From assembly GCA_027487675.1 (NCBI GenBank), contig JAIYDD010000256.1, forward strand, positions 1 through 43,235: a stretch of 43,235 bases of DNA, read 5' to 3'. This document shows, in pieces, positions 25,761 through 33,734 of this stretch (its first letter is position 1; each line of letters starts with the position of its first letter). The notes beneath the pieces were generated by a model. It was not told the origin of the DNA, ran no database searches, and saw only the letters and a list, made by a program, of their open reading frames with translations. The translations under genes were made by a program, and so were the position numbers. The stretch is from Acetobacteraceae bacterium (GTDB taxonomy: Bacteria; Pseudomonadota; Alphaproteobacteria; Acetobacterales; Acetobacteraceae).

Positions 25761-27253
25761 CCGCGCCTGCCGCCTTCCGCGAAGGGCTGGCGGCCGGACG
25801 CGGCCAGGCGATCTTCCGCGAGCGCGTCGCCGACCTCGACACGCCGGTCGGCGCCTTCCTGCGCCTGGCGCAGGGCAGGCCGGACGCCTTCCTGCTGGAA
25901 TCGGTGGAGGGCGGCGCGGCGCGCGGCCGCTTCTCCGCCATCGGGATGGCGCCCGACCTGGTCTGGCGCTGCCGCGACGGCCGCGCCGAGATCAACCGCC
26001 ACGCGCTCTCCGCCCCGCACGCCTTCGTGGCGGAGGCGCTGGCGCCGATGGACAGCCTGCGCGCCCTGGTGCAGGCCTGCCGCATGCCGATGCCGGCCGG
26101 GCTGCCTTCCATCGCGGCGGGGCTGTTCGGCTATCTCGGCTACGACATGGTCCGCCAGATCGAGCGCCTGCCGGAGAAGAACCCGGACGTGCTCGGCATC
26201 CCCGAGGCGGTGATGATCCGCCCGACGCTGGTCGCCGTCTTCGACCATGTCCGCGACACGCTGACGCTGGTGACGCCGGTCTGGCCCGCCCCGGGGCTCG
26301 ACCCCGACGCCGCCTGGGCCGACGCCCAGGCGCGCCTCGACGAGGCGGAAGCCGCGCTCGACCGCCCCCTGCCCCGCCCCGCCCCGCCGGCGACGCTGCC
26401 CGCCCTGCCCGCGCCGGCGTCGAACTTCACCCAAGCCCAGTTCGAGGCCGCGGTGCTGCGCGCCAAGGACTACATCGCCGCCGGCGACGCCTTCCAGGTC
26501 GTGCCCTCGCAGCGCTTCAGCGTGCCCTTCGGCCTGCCGCCCTTCGCGCTCTATCGCGCGCTGCGCCGGCTGAACCCCGCGCCCTACCTGTTCTATTGCG
26601 ATTTCGGCGGCTTCGCCCTGGTCGGCGCCTCGCCCGAGATCCTGGTCAGCGTGAAGCATGGCGAGGTGAAGCTGCGCCCGCTGGCCGGCACCCGCCCCCG
26701 CGGCGCGACGCCGGAGGACGACCAGCGGCTGGAACGCGAATTGCTGGCCGACCCGAAGGAACTCGCTGAGCACCTGATGCTGATCGACCTCGGCCGCAAC
26801 GATGTCGGCCGGGTGTCGGAGATCGGCTCGGTCCGCGTCACCCGGAAATTCCAGGTCGAGCGCTATTCCCAGGTGATGCACATCATGAGCGAGGTGGTCG
26901 GCCGCCTCCGCCCCGGCCTCGACGCGGTGGATGCGCTGATGGCCGGCTTCCCCGCCGGCACGCTCTCCGGCGCGCCCAAGGTGCGGGCGATGCAGATCAT
27001 CGAGGAGCTGGAGCCTTCCCGGCGGGGGCTCTACGCGGGCGGCGTCGGCTATTTCGGCGCCGATGGGGACATGGACACCTGCATCGCGCTGCGCACCGCG
27101 CTGGTGAAGGACGGCACCATGCATGTCCAGGCCGGCGCCGGCGTGGTGGCCGACAGCGACCCCGCGGCGGAATACGAGGAAACACGCGCCAAGGCCCGCG
27201 CCCTGTTCCGCGCCGCCGAGGAAGCCGTGCGCTTCGCCGCGGCGGGGCGGTAA
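25757..27253 (+). CDS. trpE: Anthranilate synthase component I
   Basis: This 498-residue chorismate-binding enzyme makes anthranilate from chorismate and ammonia supplied by TrpG. The N-terminal domain carries the tryptophan feedback segment (FLLESVEGG). The catalytic domain has FQVVPSQRF, PYLFYCDF, ASPEILV, PLAGTRPRG, DLGRNDVGRV, VMHIMSEV, FPAGTLSGAPKVRAM, GGVGYF and QAGAGVVADSDP. No trp leader peptide or attenuator is visible, as the gene is coupled to ppiD by ATGA. Its usual partner trpG is about 3.5 kb away beyond accessory genes. Confidence 0.97.
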   Translation: MTAPAAFREGLAAGRGQAIFRERVADLDTPVGAFLRLAQGRPDAFLLESVEGGAARGRFSAIGMAPDLVWRCRDGRAEINRHALSAPHAFVAEALAPMDSLRALVQACRMPMPAGLPSIAAGLFGYLGYDMVRQIERLPEKNPDVLGIPEAVMIRPTLVAVFDHVRDTLTLVTPVWPAPGLDPDAAWADAQARLDEAEAALDRPLPRPAPPATLPALPAPASNFTQAQFEAAVLRAKDYIAAGDAFQVVPSQRFSVPFGLPPFALYRALRRLNPAPYLFYCDFGGFALVGASPEILVSVKHGEVKLRPLAGTRPRGATPEDDQRLERELLADPKELAEHLMLIDLGRNDVGRVSEIGSVRVTRKFQVERYSQVMHIMSEVVGRLRPGLDAVDALMAGFPAGTLSGAPKVRAMQIIEELEPSRRGLYAGGVGYFGADGDMDTCIALRTALVKDGTMHVQAGAGVVADSDPAAEYEETRAKARALFRAAEEAVRFAAAGR

Positions 27254-27266
27254 GGGGCAGCCCCTT
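27252..27266 (+). terminator. Short GC hairpin at the trpE stop
   Basis: AAGGGGC and GCCCCTT arms flank the trpE stop codon. There is no T-run, so this is only a weak candidate for the new 3' end of trpE. Confidence 0.3.
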
Positions 27267-27399
27267 CGGGCGGCCGCAGGGCAGGACGGCGGCGCGAAAC
27301 ACGCGCACAATTCATCATGAACCAGACCGGGCCTAGGCTTGTGCCACGACCGCGCCGCCGGCGCGGCCGCGCACGGCAACCAAGCCTCCGAGGGCGTCC

Positions 27400-28071
27400 A
27401 TGACGATCACCCCGAAATCCCTGTGGAACGAGGGCCTGATGGTCGGCCCGCCGGATGTCGCGCCGGCGATGACCTTCGTCCAGGCCTCGCGCCACTACAG
27501 GATCACGGCGGGGCAGACGCATTCCTTCCAGCTCTCGCCCGGCCAGTTCCCGAACACCCGCAAGATGAAGATCATCGGCGGCGGCGACACCGTCTACCTG
27601 CCCTATTTCCAGGACGCCGCGGCGTCGGTCGACCTGCCCAATGCGGGCGCCACCTACTTCGTCACCGACAACATGTCGGGCTGCCGCTTCGTGCTCGCCC
27701 AGAAGCCGAACGGCAATCTGGTGGTGCTGCACCTCAACAGCCAGCTGAAATCCGGCAAGACGGACATGGAAGGCAAGTCGGCCAACTACCAGCACGGCGA
27801 CACGCAGAGCGCGCTCAACACCTACCAGACCACCTCGGTGCCGGAAGCGGGCGGCGCGCAGGTGCTGACGACGGTGTCCAAGACCGACTACCTGTCCGAC
27901 ATCGCCGCCTTCTCCGCCTTCAAGGCGAAGAAGGAATGGCTGGGCGGGACGACTTTCGTGGGCTTCCGCGACCCGGGTGCGGGCTGGAGTTTTTATTACC
28001 AGGTCTGGGGCTCGCTGGGCGGGTCGGCGGTGCAGGTGTGGCAGGTGCGCAAGGTCTGGCCGCAGGGGTGA
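27400..28071 (+). CDS. Putative BLF1/CNF-like glutamine deamidase (toxin-type)
   Basis: This 223-residue protein has no signal peptide or membrane helix. Residues 85-95 read TYFVTDNMSGC: Thr89 lies six residues before Cys95 in an [L/M]SGC motif, and His111 follows in LVVLHLNS. Burkholderia lethal factor 1 (211 residues; Thr88, Cys94 in LSGC, His106) deamidates a glutamine of host eIF4A with just this arrangement, and CNF toxins share the Cys/His pair. A preceding TVYLPYFQ also resembles the BLF1 strand leading to the motif (from memory). The rest is unfamiliar (KEWLGGTTFVGFRDPGAGW). A GAGGG ribosome site is present, with a weak TTCATC-17-TAGGCT promoter upstream. Its base composition is less GC-rich than its neighbours'. 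Function is inferred from motif spacing only. Confidence 0.5.
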   Translation: MTITPKSLWNEGLMVGPPDVAPAMTFVQASRHYRITAGQTHSFQLSPGQFPNTRKMKIIGGGDTVYLPYFQDAAASVDLPNAGATYFVTDNMSGCRFVLAQKPNGNLVVLHLNSQLKSGKTDMEGKSANYQHGDTQSALNTYQTTSVPEAGGAQVLTTVSKTDYLSDIAAFSAFKAKKEWLGGTTFVGFRDPGAGWSFYYQVWGSLGGSAVQVWQVRKVWPQG

Positions 28072-28103
28072 CGGGCGGGGGGCGGCTCAAGGCGACCTGA
28101 CCG

Positions 28104-28382
28104 TTAAAGCGCGATGTCCACGGCGGCGGCGGCGCGGGTTCGCCCGCTGGCGGCGCCGAAGCCGACATAGGGGGTGGCGAAGTTGAGGTGGTGGCGCTCG
28201 ATGTGCCGCGCGTCCTGGCCGAGGAAGTAGGGGGCGACCTGGTCGTGGAGCTGGGCCTCGACGGCGGCGGCGCCCCGAGAAGCCGCGCCGAGGCCGGTCA
28301 GGCCCTCGCTGGTGGCGAGCTCGACCCAGAGGAGGTTGGGACGCTCGGGGATGCGGAGGCTGGTGATGCGGGCGGGGGGCAT
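28104..28382 (-). pseudogene. Truncated mandelate racemase / enolase-superfamily dehydratase
   Basis: This 92-residue fragment matches the N-terminal capping domain of sugar-acid dehydratase-like enolase superfamily members: RITSLRIPERPNLLWVELAT, LTGLGAASRGAAAVEAQLHD, FLGQDARHIERH. It ends at AAAVDIAL, where intact proteins continue with WD and the metal-binding barrel, by an immediate TAA. All catalytic residues are lost, so this is a remnant. The break lies within about 35 bases of the stop codon of the deamidase-like gene. Confidence 0.75.
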
Positions 28383-28441
28383 GGGGCGGGAGTTTGGGGG
28401 GGTGGGGGTGGAGACCTGTCCGATATGGGGGGTTGCGGACT

Positions 28442-29605
28442 TTATGGCGCGCCCCCGCTTACTCCGCCGGGCCGACGCGCAACAGCCAGAGCTGGGAAGG
28501 GCGCGACTTCGAGCATCGAGTTCAAGGTCGATAGAGTAAACACGCGCCCATCTGTGTCACGGATTACAGGTCCAAGCGCATCATTGATGCGGGTCCACCC
28601 GATACCACCGAGTACAGCAATTAATGGAACGCCGCCCAAGCGCATCGCCTCTGCCCGTAATCTCGAAAATCTTAGCGCCTTGTCTCGCGCTGTTCCGCCA
28701 TTATTCGTTCCCTTGCATTCAAGCATCGCCTTGAGACTGTTGTCCGCAGAATCGAAGACGACAAAATCGGGCGCTGGCGTCACGTGGACTTCAAAGCGTC
28801 GAGCAATGTCTGCTTGGTTGTGACTACCGGTCCGCACGAAGGAAATGCCATTCGCGGTGAAGAGGGCTTCCACTGCATCCTCAATGAGATCGCCCCGTCT
28901 GGATGAGGTGGCGTCCAACACCTGGCGGAATGCGCCGCCATAATGTCTTTGATGGAGGAAGGTCTTCAAAGGTACGCCGCCAGTGGCGAATCGCCGCACG
29001 CTATCCCATCCACGGGCGGTGTCGGGCTTCTGCTGTTTGCTGTGCAAGCCTGTCGGCGCTTCGCCGAACAGACCGCCGCTCATTACCTCAACGATTGTTT
29101 TGGCCGCTATAGCTGCCTGGCGACGTGCTCGCGCAAGGGCGGCCGGTCCGATCGGCCTGCTTGGCGTAAGGCAAGACGTTCGATCCATGGTGTCAACTTG
29201 GGAAGCGGAAAGAGGGGCTAGATCATGCGGCGCGGCCGCCAAGAGACTTGAATGCGCGAACTCCTCTTTGGTAAGGCCCAACAACGTCCTGAACACGAGC
29301 AGTGCACCAGGATAAACTAGGAGGATTTCGGCGAGGTGTTCTTCGGATACACGCTGAAATCCGTCCGTTTCCCTATCAGCGGCGTCATAGGCTTGGTAAA
29401 AATGCTCCGTTTCATAGAACGGCGCGTCATGAATATAGGCAAAATCAGGCGCTAGATGCGGCATGTACAAAGATCGCGCTACTGCTGCGTAGATGGCGCC
29501 GTGTTCTGCCGTGCCATGCCTCTGAGGAACCAGCCGTATCTGTGCAATACGCTGAGGCCAAGTCTCCGCGGCCAAAATCGCGCCGATAGTCTCTTGGACT
29601 GTCAT
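28442..29605 (-). CDS. Putative type II restriction endonuclease (PD-(D/E)XK)
   Basis: This 387-residue protein is not assigned to a named family. Its C-terminal third holds a PD-(D/E)XK nuclease signature: Glu252 in an upstream helix (IEDAVEALF), Pro279-Asp280 in TPAPDFVVF, and Glu296-Cys297-Lys298 in MLECKGT, i.e. PD-x15-ECK. The first 200 residues are helical and probably recognise DNA. It begins 13 bases after the methyltransferase stop in the same operon, the classic layout of a type II system that cleaves unmodified DNA. Its composition is foreign compared with flanking genes. The recognition site cannot be read from sequence. Confidence 0.75.
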   Translation of the reverse strand: MTVQETIGAILAAETWPQRIAQIRLVPQRHGTAEHGAIYAAVARSLYMPHLAPDFAYIHDAPFYETEHFYQAYDAADRETDGFQRVSEEHLAEILLVYPGALLVFRTLLGLTKEEFAHSSLLAAAPHDLAPLSASQVDTMDRTSCLTPSRPIGPAALARARRQAAIAAKTIVEVMSGGLFGEAPTGLHSKQQKPDTARGWDSVRRFATGGVPLKTFLHQRHYGGAFRQVLDATSSRRGDLIEDAVEALFTANGISFVRTGSHNQADIARRFEVHVTPAPDFVVFDSADNSLKAMLECKGTNNGGTARDKALRFSRLRAEAMRLGGVPLIAVLGGIGWTRINDALGPVIRDTDGRVFTLSTLNSMLEVAPFPALAVARRPGGVSGGAP

Positions 29606-29618
29606 CCAACGGCCCGCC

Positions 29619-30569
29619 CTACACAGCCCGTACCAAATATCCTGCCGGGGCGTCAGCTATGTCGGCAGTGATGCGCCTCAGTCCCTCTTCGACAAACTGA
29701 TGATGTATCTCGAACCCTCCGGCCGAACGACGTAGCCGCCGCGCGACGACCACAGTTGTAGCGGCTCCAGCAAACGGGTCGATAACGACACCGCCCACAG
29801 GCGAAGCTGCCTTAATGAAAAACTCAGCCAACCCCTCCGGCATCGCGGCAGTATGTGCCACCCCACGATACTGATTGTAGCTTTGCGGAACACTGACTAC
29901 GTTTCCAGGATCGGCGGCGCCCAGCAAGTACGTCTTTGTTCGATCTCGACCAAAGCCCGCGTCGGTGCTGCGGCGACCGAGTTTGTCCATCTTGCGGCGT
30001 GCAATCTCCGCCTCATCGGCCTTGTATGGCACGCGGACTGCATCGAGGTCGAAATACGGCTTTGGCCCTCTCGCAAAATGATAGACGTACTCAAAGCTGT
30101 CCTTGGTCCGCGGGCCAAACTTGCCTGGCACAGCATTAGGCTTGGCCCAGATATAGGTTTCAATCCAGCGCCAGCCCATATGTTGGAGTGCAAGCACAAG
30201 CTGGTAGACGTAGGGATGGCGCTGGCCTTTCAGCGGCCCCTTATTTGCCACCCGGTTCTTGATATTGAGAACCAGACTGCCGGTAGATCTGGTCGCATTG
30301 TACATCCCGCGTGCGAACGGAAGGAACCAGTCGACATACCGATCGGGATGGATGCGACTGTAGGCTCTGGCATCAGCATAGGGCGGGCTAGTAAAAAAAA
30401 GGTCGACGCTCGACGGCGGAAGTTCTCCGAGAAGCTGTTCAGCATCCCCGTGTATGACGCCGGTTGTAAGCGTCTGATGAAGTAGGCTGTTGCTGTCTTT
30501 CGCGATGGGCACCACCCGATTAGGCGCAGCCACATCGTATGCAAGCCTCAGTTGTTGCTTCTTTAGCAT
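29619..30569 (-). CDS. Type II DNA methyltransferase, probably N4-cytosine
   Basis: This 316-residue AdoMet-dependent methyltransferase is of the beta class: catalytic motif [11 protein letters not shown] (residues 60-68) precedes the AdoMet-binding motif [10 protein letters not shown] (264-272). The serine form SPPY is usual for N4-cytosine enzymes, though some N6-adenine enzymes share it. Between them lies a target-recognition region including [18 protein letters not shown]. It would protect host DNA from the following endonuclease. No good ribosome site precedes the ATG at 30569, so transcription may start close to that codon or the true start may be slightly inside. Confidence 0.88.
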   Translation of the reverse strand: MLKKQQLRLAYDVAAPNRVVPIAKDSNSLLHQTLTTGVIHGDAEQLLGELPPSSVDLFFTSPPYADARAYSRIHPDRYVDWFLPFARGMYNATRSTGSLVLNIKNRVANKGPLKGQRHPYVYQLVLALQHMGWRWIETYIWAKPNAVPGKFGPRTKDSFEYVYHFARGPKPYFDLDAVRVPYKADEAEIARRKMDKLGRRSTDAGFGRDRTKTYLLGAADPGNVVSVPQSYNQYRGVAHTAAMPEGLAEFFIKAASPVGGVVIDPFAGAATTVVVARRLRRSAGGFEIHHQFVEEGLRRITADIADAPAGYLVRAV

Positions 30570-30794
30570 CGGCGGACACTTGGAATGCTAGCGCGCATGT
30601 TCGATTCCTCGTTTCAAAGGGTCGGCAGGATGCCAAGCCGAGTCAAGGCGTAAGTGTGACAGGTCCGCTTTTGGACAGGCCACTTGATAAGGTTATGCGG
30701 CAGGTAAGCACGTCCCAACCTTGGATCGAACCCTGCGCCTACCCCACCCCCGCCCCTTGCTTAACCCCCCTCCCCACGCCACGATCCGGCCGCG

Positions 30795-31400
30795 ATGATC
30801 CTGCTGATCGACAACTACGACAGCTTCACCTTCAACCTCTACCACTTCCTCGGCGATCTCGGGGCGGTGGTGGAGGTTCGGCGGAACGACACGCTGTCCG
30901 TCCCCGACGCCCTGGCCCTGCGGCCGGAGGCGATCGTCCTCTCCCCCGGCCCCTGCACGCCGAACGAGGCGGGCATCTGCCTCGGCCTCATCGCCGCCGC
31001 CGCGGCCCAAAGCCTCCCCCTGCTCGGCGTCTGCCTCGGCCACCAGGCCATCGGCCAGGCTTTTGGCGGCAAGGTCGTGCGCGCCCCCACCCCCGTCCAC
31101 GGCAAGGTGTGGGAGGTCACCCATGGCGGCACCGACATCTTCGCGGGCCTCCCCTCCCCGTTCCGCGCCACCCGCTACCATTCCCTGGTGGTGGAGGACC
31201 TGCCCGAAGCCCTGGTCCCCACCGCCCGCACCGCCGATGGCCTGGTGATGGGCCTCGCGCACCAAAGCCTCCCGGTCTGGGGCGTGCAGTTCCACCCCGA
31301 GAGCATCGCCTCCGAACACGGCCACGACATCCTGCGCAACTTCCTCTCGCTGGCCGGTGTCCGCGCGGGCCGGAACGCACACCCGCTCCCCGCCGCATGA
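30795..31400 (+). CDS. trpG: Anthranilate synthase component II (glutamine amidotransferase)
   Basis: This 201-residue class I amidotransferase supplies ammonia from glutamine to TrpE. It shows [12 protein letters not shown], the [11 protein letters not shown] loop, the nucleophile Cys in [10 protein letters not shown], and the His-Glu pair in [12 protein letters not shown]. It starts the second trp operon here; its 3' end overlaps trpD (ATGA). Since trpE is about 3.5 kb upstream behind opposite-strand genes, it must have its own promoter or a very long transcript. Confidence 0.97.
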   Translation: MILLIDNYDSFTFNLYHFLGDLGAVVEVRRNDTLSVPDALALRPEAIVLSPGPCTPNEAGICLGLIAAAAAQSLPLLGVCLGHQAIGQAFGGKVVRAPTPVHGKVWEVTHGGTDIFAGLPSPFRATRYHSLVVEDLPEALVPTARTADGLVMGLAHQSLPVWGVQFHPESIASEHGHDILRNFLSLAGVRAGRNAHPLPAA

Positions 31401-32425
31401 AGCCCATCCTGGCCCGCCTCGCCGCCGGCGAGCGCCTGGCGGAAAGCGAGGCGGAAGCCGCCTTCGGCCAGATCATGGCCGGGGAGGCCACCCCCGCGCA
31501 GATCGCCGGCCTGCTGATGGCCATGCGCGTCCGCGGCGAGACGGTGCCCGAGATGACCGGCGCCGTCCGCGCCATGCGCGCCCGCATGACCGCCGTGGAG
31601 GCCCCTGCGGGCGCCATCGACATCGTCGGCACCGGCGGCGACGCGGCCGGCACGCTCAACATCTCGACCGCCGCGGCTTTCCTGGTGGCCGGCGCCGGCG
31701 TGCCGGTCGCCAAGCACGGCAACCGCGCGCTCTCCTCCCGCTCCGGCGCGGCGGATGCCCTCGCCGCCCTCGGCATCCCGGTGATGGAGACGCCGCTCGA
31801 TCGCCTGCCCGCGGTGCTGGCGGAAGCCGGCATGTGCTTCCTGATGGCGCCCCGCCACCACGCCGCGCTGCGCCACGCAGCCGGGCCGCGGATGGAGCTC
31901 GGCACCCGCACCATCTTCAACCTGCTCGGCCCGCTGGCGAACCCGGCGCGCGTGAAGCGCCAGATGACCGGCGCCTTCAGCCCAGACTGGCTGCGCCCGA
32001 TGGCCGAGACCCTGGCCCGCCTCGGCACGGAACGCGCCTGGCTGGTGCACGGCCAGGGCCTGGATGAACTCACCCTCGCCGGCCCCTCCCAGGTGGTGGA
32101 ACTGCGCGACGGCACGCTGCGCGACTTCCAGGTCACGCCCGAGGAAGCCGGCCTGCCCCGCGCGCCGGCCGAGGCGCTGCGCGGCGGCGAGCCGGCCGAG
32201 AACGCCGCCGCGCTGCTCGCCCTGCTGCAAGGCGCGGCAGGCCCCTACCGGGACTGCGTGCTGCTCAACGCCGCCGCCGCCCTGGTCGTCGCCGGCCGCG
32301 CGGAGGACCTGCGCGAAGGCGTGCAGCAGGCCGCCCGATCCATCGACACCGGCGCCGCGTTGGGGGTGCTGAACCGGCTGCGCGCCGCCGCGGCGCCCGC
32401 CCCCACCGAACCCCCGGCCGCCTGA
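31397..32425 (+). CDS. trpD: Anthranilate phosphoribosyltransferase
   Basis: This 342-residue enzyme joins anthranilate to PRPP. It shows the GTGGD motif ([16 protein letters not shown]), [45 protein letters not shown] and the metal-binding DELTLAGP (usual DE pair). Translationally coupled to trpG by ATGA and followed 15 bases later by trpC. Confidence 0.97.
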   Translation: MKPILARLAAGERLAESEAEAAFGQIMAGEATPAQIAGLLMAMRVRGETVPEMTGAVRAMRARMTAVEAPAGAIDIVGTGGDAAGTLNISTAAAFLVAGAGVPVAKHGNRALSSRSGAADALAALGIPVMETPLDRLPAVLAEAGMCFLMAPRHHAALRHAAGPRMELGTRTIFNLLGPLANPARVKRQMTGAFSPDWLRPMAETLARLGTERAWLVHGQGLDELTLAGPSQVVELRDGTLRDFQVTPEEAGLPRAPAEALRGGEPAENAAALLALLQGAAGPYRDCVLLNAAAALVVAGRAEDLREGVQQAARSIDTGAALGVLNRLRAAAAPAPTEPPAA

Positions 32426-32440
32426 GGCCAAGCCAGAGCC

Positions 32441-33262
32441 ATGAACGCACCCGCCCTCGCCATCTCCGACACCCTGGCCCGCATCCTCGCCGACAAGTAC
32501 GAGGAGGTGCGCGACCGCTCCGCCCAGGCCAGCCTGTCCGAGATGGAACGCCGCGCCGCCGCCGCCCCGCCGCCGCGCGACTTCACCCTCTCCCTCTGCA
32601 ACGCCGTCGGCGAAGGCCGGGTCGGGCTGATCGCCGAGATCAAGCGCGCCTCGCCCTCCGGCGGGCTGATCCGCGACCCCTTCGACCCGGCGGGGCTGGC
32701 GCAGGCCTATGCGGCGGCCGGCGCCGCCTGCCTTTCCGTGCTGACCGACGGGCCCTGGTTCCAGGGCACGATCGAGGACATGCAGGCCGCCCGCGCCGCC
32801 TGCGACCTGCCGGTGCTGCGCAAGGACTTCATGGTGCATCCCTGGCAGGTCTTCGAGGCGCGCGCGGCGGGCGCGGATTGCATCCTGCTGATCCTGGCCG
32901 CTCTCTCCGACGACCAGGCGCAGGAGCTGGAGGACGTGGCGCGCAGCCTGGACATGTCCGTGCTGGCCGAGGTGCATGACCGGCGCGAGCTGGACCGCGC
33001 GCTCGGGCTGGAAACCCGGCTGATCGGCGTCAACAACCGCAACCTGAAGACGCTGGTGACCGACCTGGCCGCCACCGACGAGCTGGTGCCCCTGATCCCC
33101 GCCGACCGCATCCCGGTCAGCGAGAGCGGTATCCGCACGCCGGAGGATGTCCGCCGCATCTGCCGCGCCGGCGCGCGCTGCCTGCTGGTGGGCGAGCACC
33201 TGCTGCGCCAGCCGGACGTGACGGCGGCGGCGAGCGCGCTGATCCACGCCCTGCCCGCCTGA
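32441..33262 (+). CDS. trpC: Indole-3-glycerol phosphate synthase
   Basis: This 273-residue TIM barrel converts CdRP to indole-3-glycerol phosphate. Catalytic and binding residues appear in order: EIKRASPSGG, LRKDFMVHPWQV (general acid Lys), LAEVHD (Glu), GVNNRNLKTL, SESGIRTPED and LVGEHLLR. Monofunctional, without a TrpF domain. Last gene of trpGDC; the next gene is convergent. Confidence 0.97.
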   Translation: MNAPALAISDTLARILADKYEEVRDRSAQASLSEMERRAAAAPPPRDFTLSLCNAVGEGRVGLIAEIKRASPSGGLIRDPFDPAGLAQAYAAAGAACLSVLTDGPWFQGTIEDMQAARAACDLPVLRKDFMVHPWQVFEARAAGADCILLILAALSDDQAQELEDVARSLDMSVLAEVHDRRELDRALGLETRLIGVNNRNLKTLVTDLAATDELVPLIPADRIPVSESGIRTPEDVRRICRAGARCLLVGEHLLRQPDVTAAASALIHALPA

Positions 33263-33359
33263 CGCGCCGCGGCGGGGCCGGGACCGGACAGGGCGCCATG
33301 GCGGCGCGGCCGGGGCCGCGCACCGTTCCGCCCCGCGGGCGCCGAGCCCTGCCTCAGCG

Positions 33360-33597
33360 CGGACGACATCTCCCTCTCCCGCCCGGGCGGGAGAGCGCCG
33401 GCGCAGTGCGCCGTCGGGGGTGAGGGTGGGGCGCGCAGCGCCGGACCGGACGCCCAGTTGGGGCAGGCTCGCCCTCTGTCGCTCGGTGTGCCCCCTCACG
33501 CCGAAAGCGCACTGTGCCGGCCCTTTCCCCGTCGGCGGAGACGGCGGGAATATCGCCGGCCTTCGCCTTCCGGCCCGCTCATGCGATTGCACCCGCC
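33360..33597. repeat. Paired inverted REP/BIME-like elements (pair 2)
   Basis: The forward unit has ACATCTCCC, the perfect 22-base palindrome at 33374-33395 (CTCTCCCGCCC/GGGCGGGAGAG), GCGCCGGCGCAGTGCGCC and GGTGAGGGTGGGGCGCGCAG. The inverted unit from about 33488 has CCCCCTCACGCCG, a worn GCGCACTGTGCCGG palindrome, a decayed stem and a tail with CATGCGATTGCACC. It occupies most of the 466-base gap between the convergent trpC and creatininase-family genes; no gene is seen in it. Confidence 0.7.
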
Positions 33598-33611
33598 CCG
33601 CCGGCCAAAGC

Positions 33612-33641
33612 TTGCGCCGGCGCGGACAAAAATCCTATACT
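33612..33641 (+). promoter_or_regulatory. Promoter-like sequence in the trpC/creatininase gap
   Basis: TTGCGC (33612-33617), an 18-base spacer and TATACT (33636-33641) resemble a housekeeping promoter pointing right, although no gene on that strand follows. Notably AT-rich for this genome. Confidence 0.35.
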
Positions 33642-33682
33642 CGTCCGGTCACCGGCAGGGCCGCGCGGCGCCGCGATGTCGC

Positions 33683-33734
33683 GGATAAAGTGCCAAAACC
33701 GGCTAAACGCCAAAGCAGCACAAGCGCTTTATCC
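33683..33734. other. Stem-loop spanning the stop codon of the creatininase-family gene
   Basis: GGATAAAGTGC (33683-33693) pairs with GCGCTTTATCC (33724-33734), 11 bp with one wobble-type mismatch and a 30-base AC-rich loop. The right arm contains the stop codon of the minus-strand gene. It could be a terminator for that gene, or the 3' end of a short RNA from the promoter-like site just upstream. Confidence 0.45.

Larger units (their letters stand above)
28384..30720. other. Lower-GC accessory island inside the trp gene cluster
   Basis: Base composition falls visibly, with many A/T-ending codons and scattered TTA, AAA and ATA triplets, between roughly 28450 and 30720. It then returns abruptly to the local very GC-rich norm. 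The stretch carries the restriction-modification pair and sits between trpE and trpG. No integrase, transposase or clear flanking direct repeat is seen. The last 225 bases (30570-30794) hold no gene that I recognise. Confidence 0.7.

Noticed and set aside
28903-29671. Short plus-strand frames opposite the restriction endonuclease
   Set aside because: They overlap a gene with a clear nuclease signature and show no motif of their own.
28384-30720. Direct or inverted repeats bounding the low-GC island
   Set aside because: Only an 8-base match (GACAGGTC) was found between the two edges, which is not beyond chance.
30600-30740. tRNA fragment or attachment site (GTTCGATTCC at about 30600 and GGTTCGATCC on the opposite strand at about 30721)
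   Set aside because: Neither T-loop-like string has complementary T-stem arms or an acceptor stem and CCA, and no matching copy is seen at the other island edge.
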